Shown: piece after piece, positions 12,501-23,178 of the stretch
Layout: each line of letters begins with the position of its first letter
Position numbering within the stretch: position 1 is the first letter of the stretch
Source of the DNA: Adiantum capillus-veneris
Lineage: Eukaryota; Streptophyta; Polypodiopsida; Polypodiales; Pteridaceae
NCBI GenBank assembly: GCA_014529385.2
Contig: CM043944.1
Coordinates: 81,898,384 to 81,962,383 of the forward strand
Reading direction: 5' to 3'
DNA length: 64,000 nucleotides
The notes under the pieces: generated by a model
The model's input: only the letters and a program-made list of their open reading frames with translations
Databases searched by the model: none
Told to the model about the DNA's origin: nothing
Position numbers and translations under genes: made by a program

Positions 12501-13560
12501 TTCTAGGGGACTGATGGGTGCATGCGACTTAACGCCCCCAATGTTTCAAGTTGCGAGATGAGGTTAAGGATAGCACCCAACACTCGCAATTCAAGGCATA
12601 AAAAGTCGGCAATGTCCGCAATTCAAGGCCAATGAGGGTTGCACTGCCAATGTGCATGCCTTTGTGATTCAAGGCTAGACAAGGTAGTGTCCACAATTCA
12701 AGCCTAGAGCAGGCGTAGTTGCCAGATCGACATCAGTGTGTAGTGCAAGAGGCGTGAGGAGAGGATGGTGCCATGATGGGCAAAGGGAGGGGAAGTGTTA
12801 GTAGAGACATAGGAGGGGAAACTCCGTGGTTGCAGGCATTTGCAGCCACATGGAGGGGAGTAGACGGCTTGCACCTCTCATCTCTCATTTGTCGGTAGAG
12901 TAACACCTTGTTACCTACTGGAGTGTGAAAGGAAAAGAAGAGTGCCTAGATTCTGGCTTACATAGAGGGAGGCTTAGGACTGCATCCCGAACGAATGAAG
13001 GAGCCCATAGCTATGCTGCATAACCGCTACAAGAAGAGCTTATTTTCCAAATTTTTGCAGTGATTGCTTCTTGTCCATCCTGTTGCAAGCGCTTTACTCA
13101 TGTTGCTACCCTGTACCACCCAAAAAAAGGTTCGTTTTTATTTTTTTAACCTCCGCTTGCACGTTTACAGATTGTGGCCTTCTTTGTCTGCATCCATTGC
13201 AATCCCCATATCCACTCAAGACTCTGCTCTCAGTTGAAGGCTCAAGGTGGTAGAGAGGGGGGCGAAACACTTTGAGCCTCAAGGTGGGGACAACACTCGC
13301 CGTTCAAGGGGTTGAGTCCTCACTTCCCGTGTCCACGCTAGGTCAGGCAGGCAAGTTGCCATTCAAGCTGTACGTAGTTCAAGCTAGGAGCGCACTACCT
13401 TTAGGCTTTTGTTGGGACAGCAGTTCAAGGCAATTGACAACCCCGCCAGAAATTCAACATAGGTTGGCGAGGGAGCGCCCGAGGGTAGCTACATCGGTAG
13501 GTCAACACAAGCTGGCACAGGAAATGCCATAGCCACGAAGAAGAGTAGGGAGGGTTTGAT
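9553..13560. other. intergenic stretch without a supported gene
   Basis: Reading frames of up to 202 residues exist (minus strand, 10,654-11,262), but they overlap other frames of similar length, contain no recognisable domain and look like chance openings in GC-richer DNA. Visible details are a 20-bp direct repeat ATTATCCCCGAGTGCAG near 10,259, a run of about 20 G near 12,239-12,256, and recurrent AATTCAAGGC words between 12.5 and 13.5 kb. Confidence 0.45.
12231..12258. repeat. poly-G tract
   Basis: GAGAGGGGGAGAGG followed by an almost unbroken run of about 20 G. It is guanine-rich enough to form quadruplex structures and is also a likely place for sequencing length error. Confidence 0.85.
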
Positions 13561-14235
13561 CATCGTGGTTACAATATTTTCATTACTTAAATTTAAATAG
13601 TATGTTCTATTGAATTTCTGTACAAATTTCTACCTGAACGTTGCCTCCACTCTATCCCGCTCTTTGATAGGTATACACATATATAGAATACAATTTTATT
13701 ATTGCTATATTTATATTTATACATTTTTATTGTTTCATTATTTTGCATCCTGTTCTCTTTCTAATCGTTGTTACATATACTTATATATTTCTATGTATTT
13801 ATATGGAAAATATAGTATATTCAATATCTAGCTATATAAAAATTATTTCCAATTTACTTTTGAAAAACTAGTATGGATGAAAAAATTAAGAAACTGCGTA
13901 GGTTCTTTATTTTTCCACATACACGTATAATTTACAGTAAATCATTGTTTATTTCTTTTATCTATTTATTAAATACATTACTCATTTTTTAAGAATACGT
14001 GAAAGCTACATCTATTTTCAAATTACATTCTCAAGCCTAGAGTTTCAAATTTTATTTCTATTTATGTATTACTTACATCTAAATTCTCTGTATATCCCAA
14101 ATTACATTTACATCATATTTATGTGTTTCATATGTTATATTTAGATTCTAGTGTAATATTTCTATATTTTTGTATATTAAGTTTTAATGATAGTATATCA
14201 TAGAAAGAGGTAGAAGAGGGACGGGAGAACCAACT

Positions 14236-14236
<1 letters not shown>
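13561..14236. other. AT-rich block
   Basis: Strikingly AT-rich sequence with runs of T and TATATA compared with its flanks. No gene is seen. It lies 5' of copy 1 of the transposase-like gene, on the far side of two AG tracts. Confidence 0.6.

Positions 14237-14237
<1 letters not shown>

Positions 14238-14285
<48 letters not shown>
14238..14285. repeat. (AG)n microsatellite
   Basis: About 48 bases of GA repeat. A second tract of about 37 bases lies at 14,420-14,456. Confidence 0.95.
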
Positions 14286-14290
<5 letters not shown>

Positions 14291-14413
14291 CATGGGTGAA
14301 TACACGTCGCAACGACCTAAAGGTGTAACAAGTTAAAGAGGCAACGGACGTGCATATCATTTTGTGCAGGACTATGCAGCGAGTGCAAGAGGCAATTTGC
14401 AAGTGCATTCGTT

Positions 14414-14459
<46 letters not shown>

Positions 14460-14825
14460 ACTACCTTCGACTTGCAGGTTATGGCCTCTTGATCACCCAC
14501 TTTTACTATTTGATCATTAGGGAAAGTTTGAGGGCTCGAATTCGCCTTGTAAGAAATGGTAGAGAGAGAGAATACTTTTTATTTTTGAAAAATTGAACAA
14601 GAAATTTTAAATCTCAAAATTCGAGGGAAACCTTTATATTTTTATTGGGTGCACGAGATGTTACTTTTCGGGGCTCCACATGTATCATTTTCAAATCTCT
14701 TGGGAATGTCTCTTTCTCCAAAATTCTCCCCCTCGATGCGTCGTTTTTCTCTTTTGGTCCAAATTTCATTGATTTATAGAAGCATTGAGATTAGAACAAA
14801 AGAAGCACATTGATCTATGAATAGA

Positions 14826-15311
14826 TGGTCGATTGTATCCCATAGACTCTATCACCAAATGCACCACACCATTCTTCCAATGTTCTTCATTGATGAGATT
14901 TGTAGGAGATGGTATCAAAGGGTTGTTAAGCTATACACAAAACCTTGTAGCCGAGAGGGACATTCTTAAGCTGGAAAACCATTTGCTTCTACAGTTCAAG
15001 GATTCTTTTAATCATCGGATTTAAGAAAGCAAGGAGAATGTAAAGAACCTCGAATCATTGTTAAATACAATCAGAAGAAAGAACACAGAGCTTGGACTTA
15101 GACAAGATAAAGAAAGTTGAAGAATATTGAGAGTCTCAAGCGAGGAGGTGGAGGCTTTAGCAGAAGAATCAAAGCAGTGAGGTAAAATTTTCTTTTTTTT
15201 CAAATTGATATTTGTTTTGCAATCAGTAGGACAGTTTACCAAAAGCTAATTAAGCTCATCAATGAAACTTGAAGCAATCAAGAGTAAAGGGGTCCTTGCT
15301 TCCGAAGCCAT
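14826..15311 (+). pseudogene. gene T copy 1, 5' part (transposase-like, split by gypsy insertion)
   Basis: The frame starts with IDGRLYPIDSITKC. This is clearly related to VDGHLYPYDSISRF in copy 2 at about 27.77 kb; both then carry a short hydrophobic segment and a predicted coiled-coil stretch (RDILKLENHLLLQFKDSF here). The coiled-coil frame continues through three in-frame stops (TAA at about 15,022, then TGA, TGA). The gene is cut at 15,311 by the gypsy element. If the element is removed, the last codons here (LPKP) run in frame into SIVQHARMRIN at 24.46 kb. No ATG upstream can be chosen with confidence. Function is inferred only from the downstream half. Confidence 0.6.
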
Positions 15312-15426
15312 TGACGAAGAAAATTTGGAATGGCGGCCTCTACACCAAAATAAACTCCATTGCGCCACAAGGGAAATGAGATGAGGGCACCACGTAGTCT
15401 TGGAAGCGTGGACTAGGGCCGCTACA

Positions 15427-15464
<38 letters not shown>

Positions 15465-16736
15465 ACTATGAATGAAGCATTAACCGTAGTGTGTGTACAA
15501 GGAATGGATGACTTCAAACACTCCCAACACAAATAGCATATAGATTACCAAACAATCACTCAAGGATTAGCCAAGATCACATCAAGCACTCTCACACACA
15601 TATAAAACATTTCTCTTAATTAACATAAGTAAAAGGAGAAGAGGTTACTAGCACGAAACAATTTGCACATCCAAGAATAGAGTGAATGAATGAGCTTATG
15701 GGCTCATGGTGAGTGATACAAAGGCTCAATGGGGCTGAGGGAGGCTTGAAATTACAAAGGGAAAGGCCTCTTTATATAGGAAAGAGAGTGATTAGGAGTG
15801 AGGTTAAGATCCAAGTGTAATTTGTACAAATGAAGCTTGATTAGGGACATTCAACCAATGAAGAAGCTCCTTCCAAGTGATTTGTTGACCAATTAGCTCC
15901 ATCATCACTTGTGTTGTCTTCACTCCTTCCTCCATAGCTTGAGTCCAAGAGCTTCCTTATTTTAAAATGTAAAGAATCTACATAAAATCAATACATATCT
16001 AGTAATAATAGGAAGGGGTTGAATGAGAACTTATGAATTACAACAAGATTAAGCATGACTTGAGAGGTGATTAGAAGAGGAACTTTGATGGGTTTTTGAG
16101 CTTGAGAGAGAGGAGGAAGGAGAGGAGGGTGAGAAGACTAATGGTTGATTTTAGAGAAGGTCTCAATGTGGAAAAGGAAGGGTGTGTGTGTGTAAAGGTA
16201 GAGGGGGTGGTCTCCACCACAGTTGAAAAAACTAGCGTCCACCATTTTGGCCATATCTCCTAGACCGTAGATGCAAAAATTATAAAAAAAATATGGCCAG
16301 AATCTCCAGCTCATCAGCTACAACTTTGATGAAGAGAACTTTTCTTGGATCGGAGTGGAAGTATTTTTTAAAAATTCAGCAAAATCATGTGTCTGGTTTC
16401 TTTCTTTACCAAGTCTTCCACTTGGGTCCCATTTGTTTGAATCATCATATGGCTCCAAAGCCATGATGATATGAGCCACTCATGACCCTTGAATCATGGG
16501 TGCATGGCTCCACAACCACATCATATCTTTTCTTTTCACATTTACATATTTTCCTTTCCCTTTACCACTAGGTTCTCCCTCTACCTTTCACCTCCGGTGA
16601 ACTAGTCAAGAAAAAATCTTTTTTTTAATAAATTTTTTCAAGAGGTTGTTCTCACTCTTTCTTTTATTGTAAACCTCTAGAAGCAAGGAAAACCAACAAA
16701 ATATGATAAACAAAAATTTGTGATAGGCTCGGATCA
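15312..16736 (-). repeat. gypsy 3' LTR (1425 bp)
   Basis: It begins TGACGAAGA and ends GCTCGGATCA on the plus strand. It carries an AG microsatellite at about 15,430-15,464 and a CTTTATATAGG box at about 15,771-15,781 (TATA box in the minus orientation). It differs from the other LTR by the length of the AG tract and a handful of substitutions. Confidence 0.95.
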
Positions 16737-16751
16737 TAGCCCCCCCAAACC
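16737..16751 (-). other. gypsy polypurine tract
   Basis: On the minus strand GGTTTGGGGGGGCTA lies directly 5' of the 3' LTR. A run of seven G next to the LTR edge is the expected primer for plus-strand synthesis. Confidence 0.75.
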
Positions 16752-16777
16752 TGGCTAGGGGTATTTATGCCTCTAGC

Positions 16778-17977
16778 CTACTTTCTTTGATCTTGAGCTG
16801 ACCTTATCCTGATGTGATAAGACTTTAGACGCCATCCATTTGTCCTGGTCTTGTGCACTTTACCATCAATGTTTTGAAGTCTGTAAGAGCCATTTTTGAA
16901 CTTTTTGGTGACCAAGAACGGGCCTTCCCATCGGAAAAGAAACTTTCCATCCTTACGAGTGTCGAAGCGATTGTCATATCGAAGCACCAGAGATCCCTTT
17001 TTGATGTCTTTGGATGCTAGCTTTTTGTTGAACTTTTCTCTGCGCTTCTCTGCTTCTTGAGAATAGTGGTTGATGGCTTCTTCACGATCCAATTGCAGCC
17101 TCTCTAGATCCATGATCCTTTGATGTACTTTCTCCTTTTGAGAGCCTACTTGGCTACCCAATATTTGAAGACTTGTTAACTTCACTTCAATGGGCAAAAG
17201 CGCCTCCTTTCCATAAACCAAATGAAAGGGTGTGTACCCTAATGTGGTTTTGAAGGAGGTTCTATAGGCCCATAGAGCTCCATTCAGGTGTTTGTCCCAA
17301 TCTTGACGCCTGGCATGTACCTGTTTGGTGAGAATTTTGCAAATGATTTCATTTACTTTTTCCACCAAACCATTGCACTGAGGGTAGTAAGAAGTAGAGT
17401 GTTGATGCTGAATATTTAGCTTCTTCATGAGTTCTCCTACCAAGTCTGCTCTAAACCCTGGTCCTCTATCAGATAGTATTTCAAGAGGGGTGCCAAACCG
17501 GCAACAGATGTAGTCAAAGATGAGCTGACTCACATCCTTAGCAGTAATTCTATTGGTCGGCATAGCCTCAGCCCATCTAGTCATGTAGTCTACTCCCATG
17601 ATGATGTACTCTTTACCTGACTGAGTGCGTGGTAGAGGCCCTATGGCATCAATTCCCCACTTCTCAAAGGGCCCATATACCTTTATTGGGTTCTGAGGTT
17701 CAACTATGAGCCGTCGTGGTCCTGCTTTTTGACATTCATCACATGTTTGACACCAGTATTTGACATCACGATGAAGACTTGGCCAAGTAAACCCAGCTTA
17801 TAGAACCTTTATACTAGTGACGTCGTGTGCAAAGTGTCCTCCGCACATATCATCGTGACAAGCTTTTAAAATCTCTTCAATTTCACTCTTCAAAGGAACT
17901 CTCCTAAGCACACCATCCTTACCAAGACAATACAAGTCATCATTTACTATGCGATACCTGGTAGCCTTCCTAGCTAA
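16778..17977 (-). pseudogene. gypsy integrase portion of the polyprotein
   Basis: This is the continuation, in the same frame, of the gag-pol ORF after a TAG at about 17,975; a TAA follows at about 17,797. The zinc-binding HHCC module (HDDMCGGHF ... CQTCDEC) lies between the two stops. It is followed by the catalytic core with WGIDAIGPLP, LSDRGPGF and the glutamate in LVEKVNEI (DD35E). After the core comes YDNRFDTRKDGKFLFRWEGPF, a GPY/F-type C-terminal module. No chromodomain is seen, which fits the Tat lineage. Both stops sit where Gln is plausible (AGFTWP is normally preceded by Gln), so each can be one C-to-T change in CAG or CAA. Confidence 0.85.
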
Positions 17978-20900
17978 CTATCGCCTTTTCCCTGCATTCA
18001 AGTGTTTAGGAGCCTCTCCTTGCTCCAGAATGTGCATAATATCTTCCAAGTCCTCCTTGCCTTGCTGAAGTGGAAGTTTGATGGCCACTGCTTTGATGGC
18101 CACTGCTCCCACTATTGACTCATTTAACTTTGATGATGCTAGGTGGTCTGCATCCTTGTTCTGGTCTCTTGGCACATGATGTACTTGTGCCTCCCTAAAT
18201 CTCCTCATAAGAGCTTTTGCTTCTCTCATTTTAGTAGAGAGACGGACATTTTTGCAAGCCCATGTACCTTGCATTTGCCTTACCAAAAGCATGGAGTCAC
18301 CAAAAGCGTTTAATTTCTTAATTGAATTATCGAGGCACCAACAAAGGCCATGAATTAGAGCATGATATTCTACTTCATTGTTGGAGTGGACATCTTCTAG
18401 AGTGATCCCTTCACCATGGATCCTCTCTCCCAATGGGGATAAGACTACGATGCCTGCAGCTGCCTTATCCTTGGTTCTCTTGTATGCTCCATCAAAGTAG
18501 AGGCTATAAGCATTGACCAAAACCTCTAGAGCTGGAGGTGGTGGAAGTTCCTTTCTCTTCAAATGGAAAACTTTTTCATAGCACTTGTTTGTTAAAATGT
18601 CGGCTAAGCATGCTCGAGTTGTTTTTTCAACCTGTATTGTATAATCAAACTCTTGAAGTCGCACCACCCACTTTGCTATTTTGTCAGAGATTTCCATATG
18701 TTGTAGTGCATAGGGAAACATATCCTCCACAGTGATAATTACAAACCTCTTCGGCAGCAAGTATGGCCGAAATTTGGTTACCGCAAACATGAGAGCTAAC
18801 ACTAGCTGTTCCATCAGGGTGTAGGCCTTCTCTGTGTTTTCCATGAGGCGGCTAGCAAAATACACAGGCCTCATAAAGGAGGTTTTTGGATCTTTTTGTA
18901 GGAGGGCAGCACCAATGGCTTCTTCTCCCACACTAGGGTTTACAAAGAATGTTTCTTCCCAACAAGGTTGGAGGATTACAGGGAGTGACCCTAACATTTT
19001 TTTAATCTCTCTAAAATGCCCTTCACTTTCTTCACTCCAAACAAGCGTCTCTTGACGAGTCAGCTGTTGTAGAGGAAATATCACTTGGGAGAGTAAGTGT
19101 ATGAATCTACTCAAATATCTTAGCTTTTGCAAGAAGGAGATTAATTGTTTGATGGAAGTTGGGGAAGGTAGATTTAGCAATGTTTCTATCTTTTCAGGAT
19201 CTACCTCGATTCCATCAATGGACACTACATGCCCTAATAGTGTAACCTTGCTTTCCCCAATGTGACATTTGTCCTTGTTTAGTTGTCCACCTAGCTTAGC
19301 TAAACGAGTAAATCCTTCATCAATCTTGCCGAGATGCATACTTTTGGAGCTGTAAATACAAAAGTCATCTATGAAAACCCTTATGGACTTACCAAAGTAA
19401 GGTTGGAAGACCATGTTCATGAATCGTTGAAAGGTGGCTGGAGCGTTGGTGAGACCAAAAGGCATGACTCGAAATGCAAAACATCCCCATGGTGTGATGA
19501 AAGTAGTCTTTTTTTGGTCCTCCTCTGCAATGCGTATTTGAAAGTAGCCAGAGTAGCCATCACACACTGTGTATCTCTCATGGCGTGCTACTTCATTTAG
19601 AATCTCATCTTGAAATGGGAGAGGGAAGTGGTCCCTCTTTGTTGCAGCATTTAGTGGCTTGTAATCCACGCACACTCGCCATTTACCATTCTTCTTTGGC
19701 CTCACCACTACTGGGGAGACCCATTCTGAATCTTCTACTGGGTATATGAATCCTGCTTCTAAGAGTCTCTTCACCTCAGACAATAGTGCATTTTGTTGCA
19801 CAACTCCTAATCTTCTTAGTTTTTGTACTACTGGCTTGCTCCCTTCTTTTAGATGGATATGATGCTTCACTGCAGTGACACCTATAATGTGAGTGTAATC
19901 AGAAATAAACAATGATGCATGCTTCTTGAGAACATTTACATAACCCTCCTTTTCTTCTTCCTTTATATCCTTGGATAACATCTCCTCTAGGCTGGCATCC
20001 CACACATTCTCCATTTGGATCCTTGGGTTGTCTTCTGATGAGGTAGTTTCCTTTATGGTGACGCCCATGACTTCGAGAGTGCTATCACTCTCTTCACTTG
20101 AACTCTCTTCCTCGTCCATGGATGAGGAGCATCCACTTGAGCTCCACTCATCAGCTGACGTCTTTAGTTCAAGGTTCTCTTGTCGCCCATTCTTTAGGTT
20201 ATAAACCACCTTCCGACTATGGCCACCCATGCGAGGCCTCAACTCCAAGTCTCCTGTTTTCGAATCTTGCCTAGCTCCTATACCCATGAGCCAAGGTCGT
20301 CCTAAAATAAGGGGGTATCCTTCTCCCTTTACTGGCATCACATAAGCATCAACCTCTGTAGTGATTCCAAAAACAGAAACTCTCAAAGCTTTCACTACAC
20401 CCACACAAGTGACAGAGACATTATTGGCCATTTTTGCCCTAAAGTTTGATGATTCCATTACCTCTAAACCCAATTGATGCATTAGCTTTTCTGTCATGAC
20501 ACAAACCTCTGCTCCACTGTCAATGTAAGTTTTTGGAATCCGTTGTCCCTTGATTTGAGCCTCCACCAAAGGCACTATATCCTTGAGACCATATGCTTTG
20601 ATTACACTTACTAGCTTACTTCGCTTTGCCCTCGTGCTCACCATTTTTGACCATTGTCGTTGAAGCTTTGGGGAGATATGAAGTAGTTGTGGCCAAGTAA
20701 TCTTTGGTCCTTGAGAACTCACATTAGCTGTCAAGTCATAAGGTTGTGTTCGAGATCCCATAGGGAAATCAGAGATGTCAATTTGAGACCTAGTACGGGT
20801 CTTTCTCTTCTTGGCTTCATCTTTAGTTGCCCGAGATGTACTTGCTTCATTGCTTGCATCCTTGCTTGTTTCTTTACCTACTTCATCTTGGACACGCACA

Positions 20901-21976
20901 CGTTTGATAGGCATTGTAGCCACTTCATCTATCTTCATCTTCCCTTTAGCTATTTCTTCCTGGTTGCTTCTGCCCTTGAGGACCTCCTCCATCCTTATGA
21001 TGCTCACATTTGGTTGAGTAGCAGGGGCTTGAGCTTGAGCACGAGGTGGCTGCAAAATTTGAGGTTGCGGTTGCTCTTGTGCTTGAGCTCTAGCATGGGG
21101 TGGACTTACTTGTTGTCGAGGAATTCTGACAGGGTAGTCATATCTTCTGGGATGAGGGCAATTATACATGCCGTGGCCAATTTCCCCACAATTGTAACAC
21201 AACATTTCCCTTGCTTGATGTCGCATTGGTGGCCGATTCCCACCATTTCCCTCAATAGGCCTTCTTACACCCTGCACAAGATTTACTCTTAACCCCTCTA
21301 GCTGGTTTGTGAGATTGTTTATTTGTTGGAGCATATCTTCTTGTTGACCTCTATTGAGGTCTGGTGCATTAGGCACATTTGGAGGTATGTGAGAAGCTTC
21401 CATAGTTGTGATATTGCCTCCCAAAGCTAGCTGGCCAGCTTGGGCTTGATAGAGAATCTTTCTATTCTTTTCCCTAGCAATTCTTAAGGCATCTTCAAAA
21501 GCATTTGGAAATTTGCTCTTTACCTTCTCCCTTAGCAAGGGGTACAAACCTGAGATAAATCGATCCTTTTGGAGGCAATTGGGAGCTCGCTCACCAGGGT
21601 TTAGTGAGTCTGACCATTGCCCCCAAAGTTTCAAAAAACCTTCCTCATAGGTTGCATAACCATGAGGGTCAACTTGATGAAGGGACAGAAGCCGTTGCCA
21701 TAGTTCTTCTGCCGAATTGGCTCGTTGAAATCTTCGTAGGAAAGCCACCTTCAATCCCTCCCAATCCATTCTTTGGGTTGGATCTAGAGCCTGGAACCAT
21801 ACCCTATCTTCTTCTTTGAGCACCAAAGGAAAAGCTTTCAATTTCAATGCTTCGTCATCCCTCCCGGAGACAAGGAAAGCCATCTCCAAGTTATCCAAAA
21901 AATCCCCAGCATTTTCCCCACTACGCCCAAAAAAATTTGGGAAAGCCATCATAAAAGTGGGTTGCCTTCCTCTCAA
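17978..21976 (-). CDS. gypsy gag-protease-RT-RNase H-aRNase H polyprotein
   Basis: A 1332-codon open frame. In order it contains: a retrotransposon gag core (about residues 10-170, with DRVWFQAL and FLRRF); a zinc knuckle CYNCGEIGHGMYNC (about 258-271); an aspartic protease with YIDSGAEVCVM (about 485); a reverse transcriptase with RVCVDYKPLNAAT, VMPFGLTNAPATFQ and the catalytic FIDD (about 870); a degenerate first RNase H; and a second RNase H from about 1155 with LYFDGAYKR, NNEVEYHAL, FGDSMLL and DQNKDADHLAS, which supply the D-E-D-D catalytic set. The second domain is of the type acquired by Tat elements. The frame ends at a TAG that probably replaced a Gln codon, so the integrase is separated from it. 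Expression would come from the LTR TATA box at about 23,490. Confidence 0.92.
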   Translation of the reverse strand: MRGRQPTFMMAFPNFFGRSGENAGDFLDNLEMAFLVSGRDDEALKLKAFPLVLKEEDRVWFQALDPTQRMDWEGLKVAFLRRFQRANSAEELWQRLLSLHQVDPHGYATYEEGFLKLWGQWSDSLNPGERAPNCLQKDRFISGLYPLLREKVKSKFPNAFEDALRIAREKNRKILYQAQAGQLALGGNITTMEASHIPPNVPNAPDLNRGQQEDMLQQINNLTNQLEGLRVNLVQGVRRPIEGNGGNRPPMRHQAREMLCYNCGEIGHGMYNCPHPRRYDYPVRIPRQQVSPPHARAQAQEQPQPQILQPPRAQAQAPATQPNVSIIRMEEVLKGRSNQEEIAKGKMKIDEVATMPIKRVRVQDEVGKETSKDASNEASTSRATKDEAKKRKTRTRSQIDISDFPMGSRTQPYDLTANVSSQGPKITWPQLLHISPKLQRQWSKMVSTRAKRSKLVSVIKAYGLKDIVPLVEAQIKGQRIPKTYIDSGAEVCVMTEKLMHQLGLEVMESSNFRAKMANNVSVTCVGVVKALRVSVFGITTEVDAYVMPVKGEGYPLILGRPWLMGIGARQDSKTGDLELRPRMGGHSRKVVYNLKNGRQENLELKTSADEWSSSGCSSSMDEEESSSEESDSTLEVMGVTIKETTSSEDNPRIQMENVWDASLEEMLSKDIKEEEKEGYVNVLKKHASLFISDYTHIIGVTAVKHHIHLKEGSKPVVQKLRRLGVVQQNALLSEVKRLLEAGFIYPVEDSEWVSPVVVRPKKNGKWRVCVDYKPLNAATKRDHFPLPFQDEILNEVARHERYTVCDGYSGYFQIRIAEEDQKKTTFITPWGCFAFRVMPFGLTNAPATFQRFMNMVFQPYFGKSIRVFIDDFCIYSSKSMHLGKIDEGFTRLAKLGGQLNKDKCHIGESKVTLLGHVVSIDGIEVDPEKIETLLNLPSPTSIKQLISFLQKLRYLSRFIHLLSQVIFPLQQLTRQETLVWSEESEGHFREIKKMLGSLPVILQPCWEETFFVNPSVGEEAIGAALLQKDPKTSFMRPVYFASRLMENTEKAYTLMEQLVLALMFAVTKFRPYLLPKRFVIITVEDMFPYALQHMEISDKIAKWVVRLQEFDYTIQVEKTTRACLADILTNKCYEKVFHLKRKELPPPPALEVLVNAYSLYFDGAYKRTKDKAAAGIVVLSPLGERIHGEGITLEDVHSNNEVEYHALIHGLCWCLDNSIKKLNAFGDSMLLVRQMQGTWACKNVRLSTKMREAKALMRRFREAQVHHVPRDQNKDADHLASSKLNESIVGAVAIKAVAIKLPLQQGKEDLEDIMHILEQGEAPKHLNAGKRR

Positions 21977-22437
21977 TACAGCACAAATATGAAAACGTCT
22001 AGGCCCAAATCATATCTTATTAAGGGTAGAATAAATGGATTGATAGATGCATTAATCTCAGCTAGACGACGAGGGCCTAGTAAGTCCCTTATGATGTTTT
22101 GGAACCTAAGCTTTGTGCTAGCTATTATATGCACAGTTTGTCTAGCAAGAGGTTAGAAAGGTCCATATAAATCCCTATGATTCATGGAGTATGCTTAAAG
22201 CAAGATGAAGATGTGAACATCAAAAGATACATTATACTCCAAAATAGGAAATATTATAGGGTCAGGTGACAGCAATATCTCTCTCAACCTCTCAGCTCCA
22301 AAATAGAAGACCAATCTTTGTTGGAAAAAAATCTTTCTATCAATGCGCACATTCACCCTAATATTCTGAACTGATTGAAAGTTGTAGAAAATGGGATTAT
22401 TCATCGGTGCATTAATTACAAACTTCCATGAAGCACT

Positions 22438-22941
22438 TCATTGAAGTTGAGCTCTCTTGGATCCCACCATTTGAGAGATGCGAAGAATTTGCTCACCAGT
22501 GATTAGCCTAGCTTTGGTGTGACCATCTTCAGCTTTGTAGAGTTCATAGGGTTCGATGGCTACCCTCTCAACCACCTTGAGCCTTCTTGCTAGTAGTAGT
22601 TGGAGTGCATCACCATATGTAGCCTCTTGCCAATACCGCACCCCATTGATGTGTAGCTCCCCCTCCAAAAACTTGTTAATACCCGAGTTTGAGAGTGCTT
22701 TCACCACCTGAAGTCGAGGCTTCAAAGGAAGTGTCTTCACACTAGCCACAAAGCACTCAACACAATTTTTTGACCTAGGGACTTGATGACTACAAGATTT
22801 TCCTTGAAGCAAATAAGGGTGTGTGTAGTTAACTCTCTTTACCCGCATACGTGCCGTTTGTCGATAAAGACGCTTCTTTTCTCGAGCTTCTTGGGGAGAC
22901 CATAGTGGAAGTCTCGGAGAATTTGATGGATCTTCCTTCAT
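22438..22941 (-). CDS. extra ORF between the gypsy primer site and gag
   Basis: A 167-residue open frame starts only about 28 nt downstream of the primer-binding site and ends about 460 nt before gag. It is basic at the N-terminus, has two Cys-His pairs (CSHQVPRSKNC and ECF) and a C-terminal segment with YGDALQLLLARRLKVVERV. I do not recognise the family. An extra ORF 5' of gag is known from Ogre-type Tat elements, so the position fits the lineage, but similarity cannot be judged here. It could also be a spurious frame. Confidence 0.5.
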   Translation of the reverse strand: MKEDPSNSPRLPLWSPQEAREKKRLYRQTARMRVKRVNYTHPYLLQGKSCSHQVPRSKNCVECFVASVKTLPLKPRLQVVKALSNSGINKFLEGELHINGVRYWQEATYGDALQLLLARRLKVVERVAIEPYELYKAEDGHTKARLITGEQILRISQMVGSKRAQLQ

Positions 22942-22968
22942 AGGATTGATAGAGCGCTGCTTGAGAAC

Positions 22969-22986
22969 TCCTCAGTGGGGGCACCA
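22969..22986 (-). other. gypsy primer-binding site
   Basis: On the minus strand TGGTGCCCCCACTGAGGA follows the 5' LTR after five bases. TGG pairs with the CCA of a tRNA 3' end. The rest does not match initiator-Met tRNA, so another tRNA, not identified here, must be the primer. Confidence 0.6.
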
Positions 22987-22991
22987 ATTTA

Positions 22992-23104
22992 TGACGAAGG
23001 AAATTTGGAATGGCGGCCTCTACACCAAAACAAACTCCATTGCGCCACAAGGGAAATGAGATGAGGGCACCACCTAGTCTTGGAAGCGTGGACTAGGACC
23101 GCTA

Positions 23105-23178
<74 letters not shown>

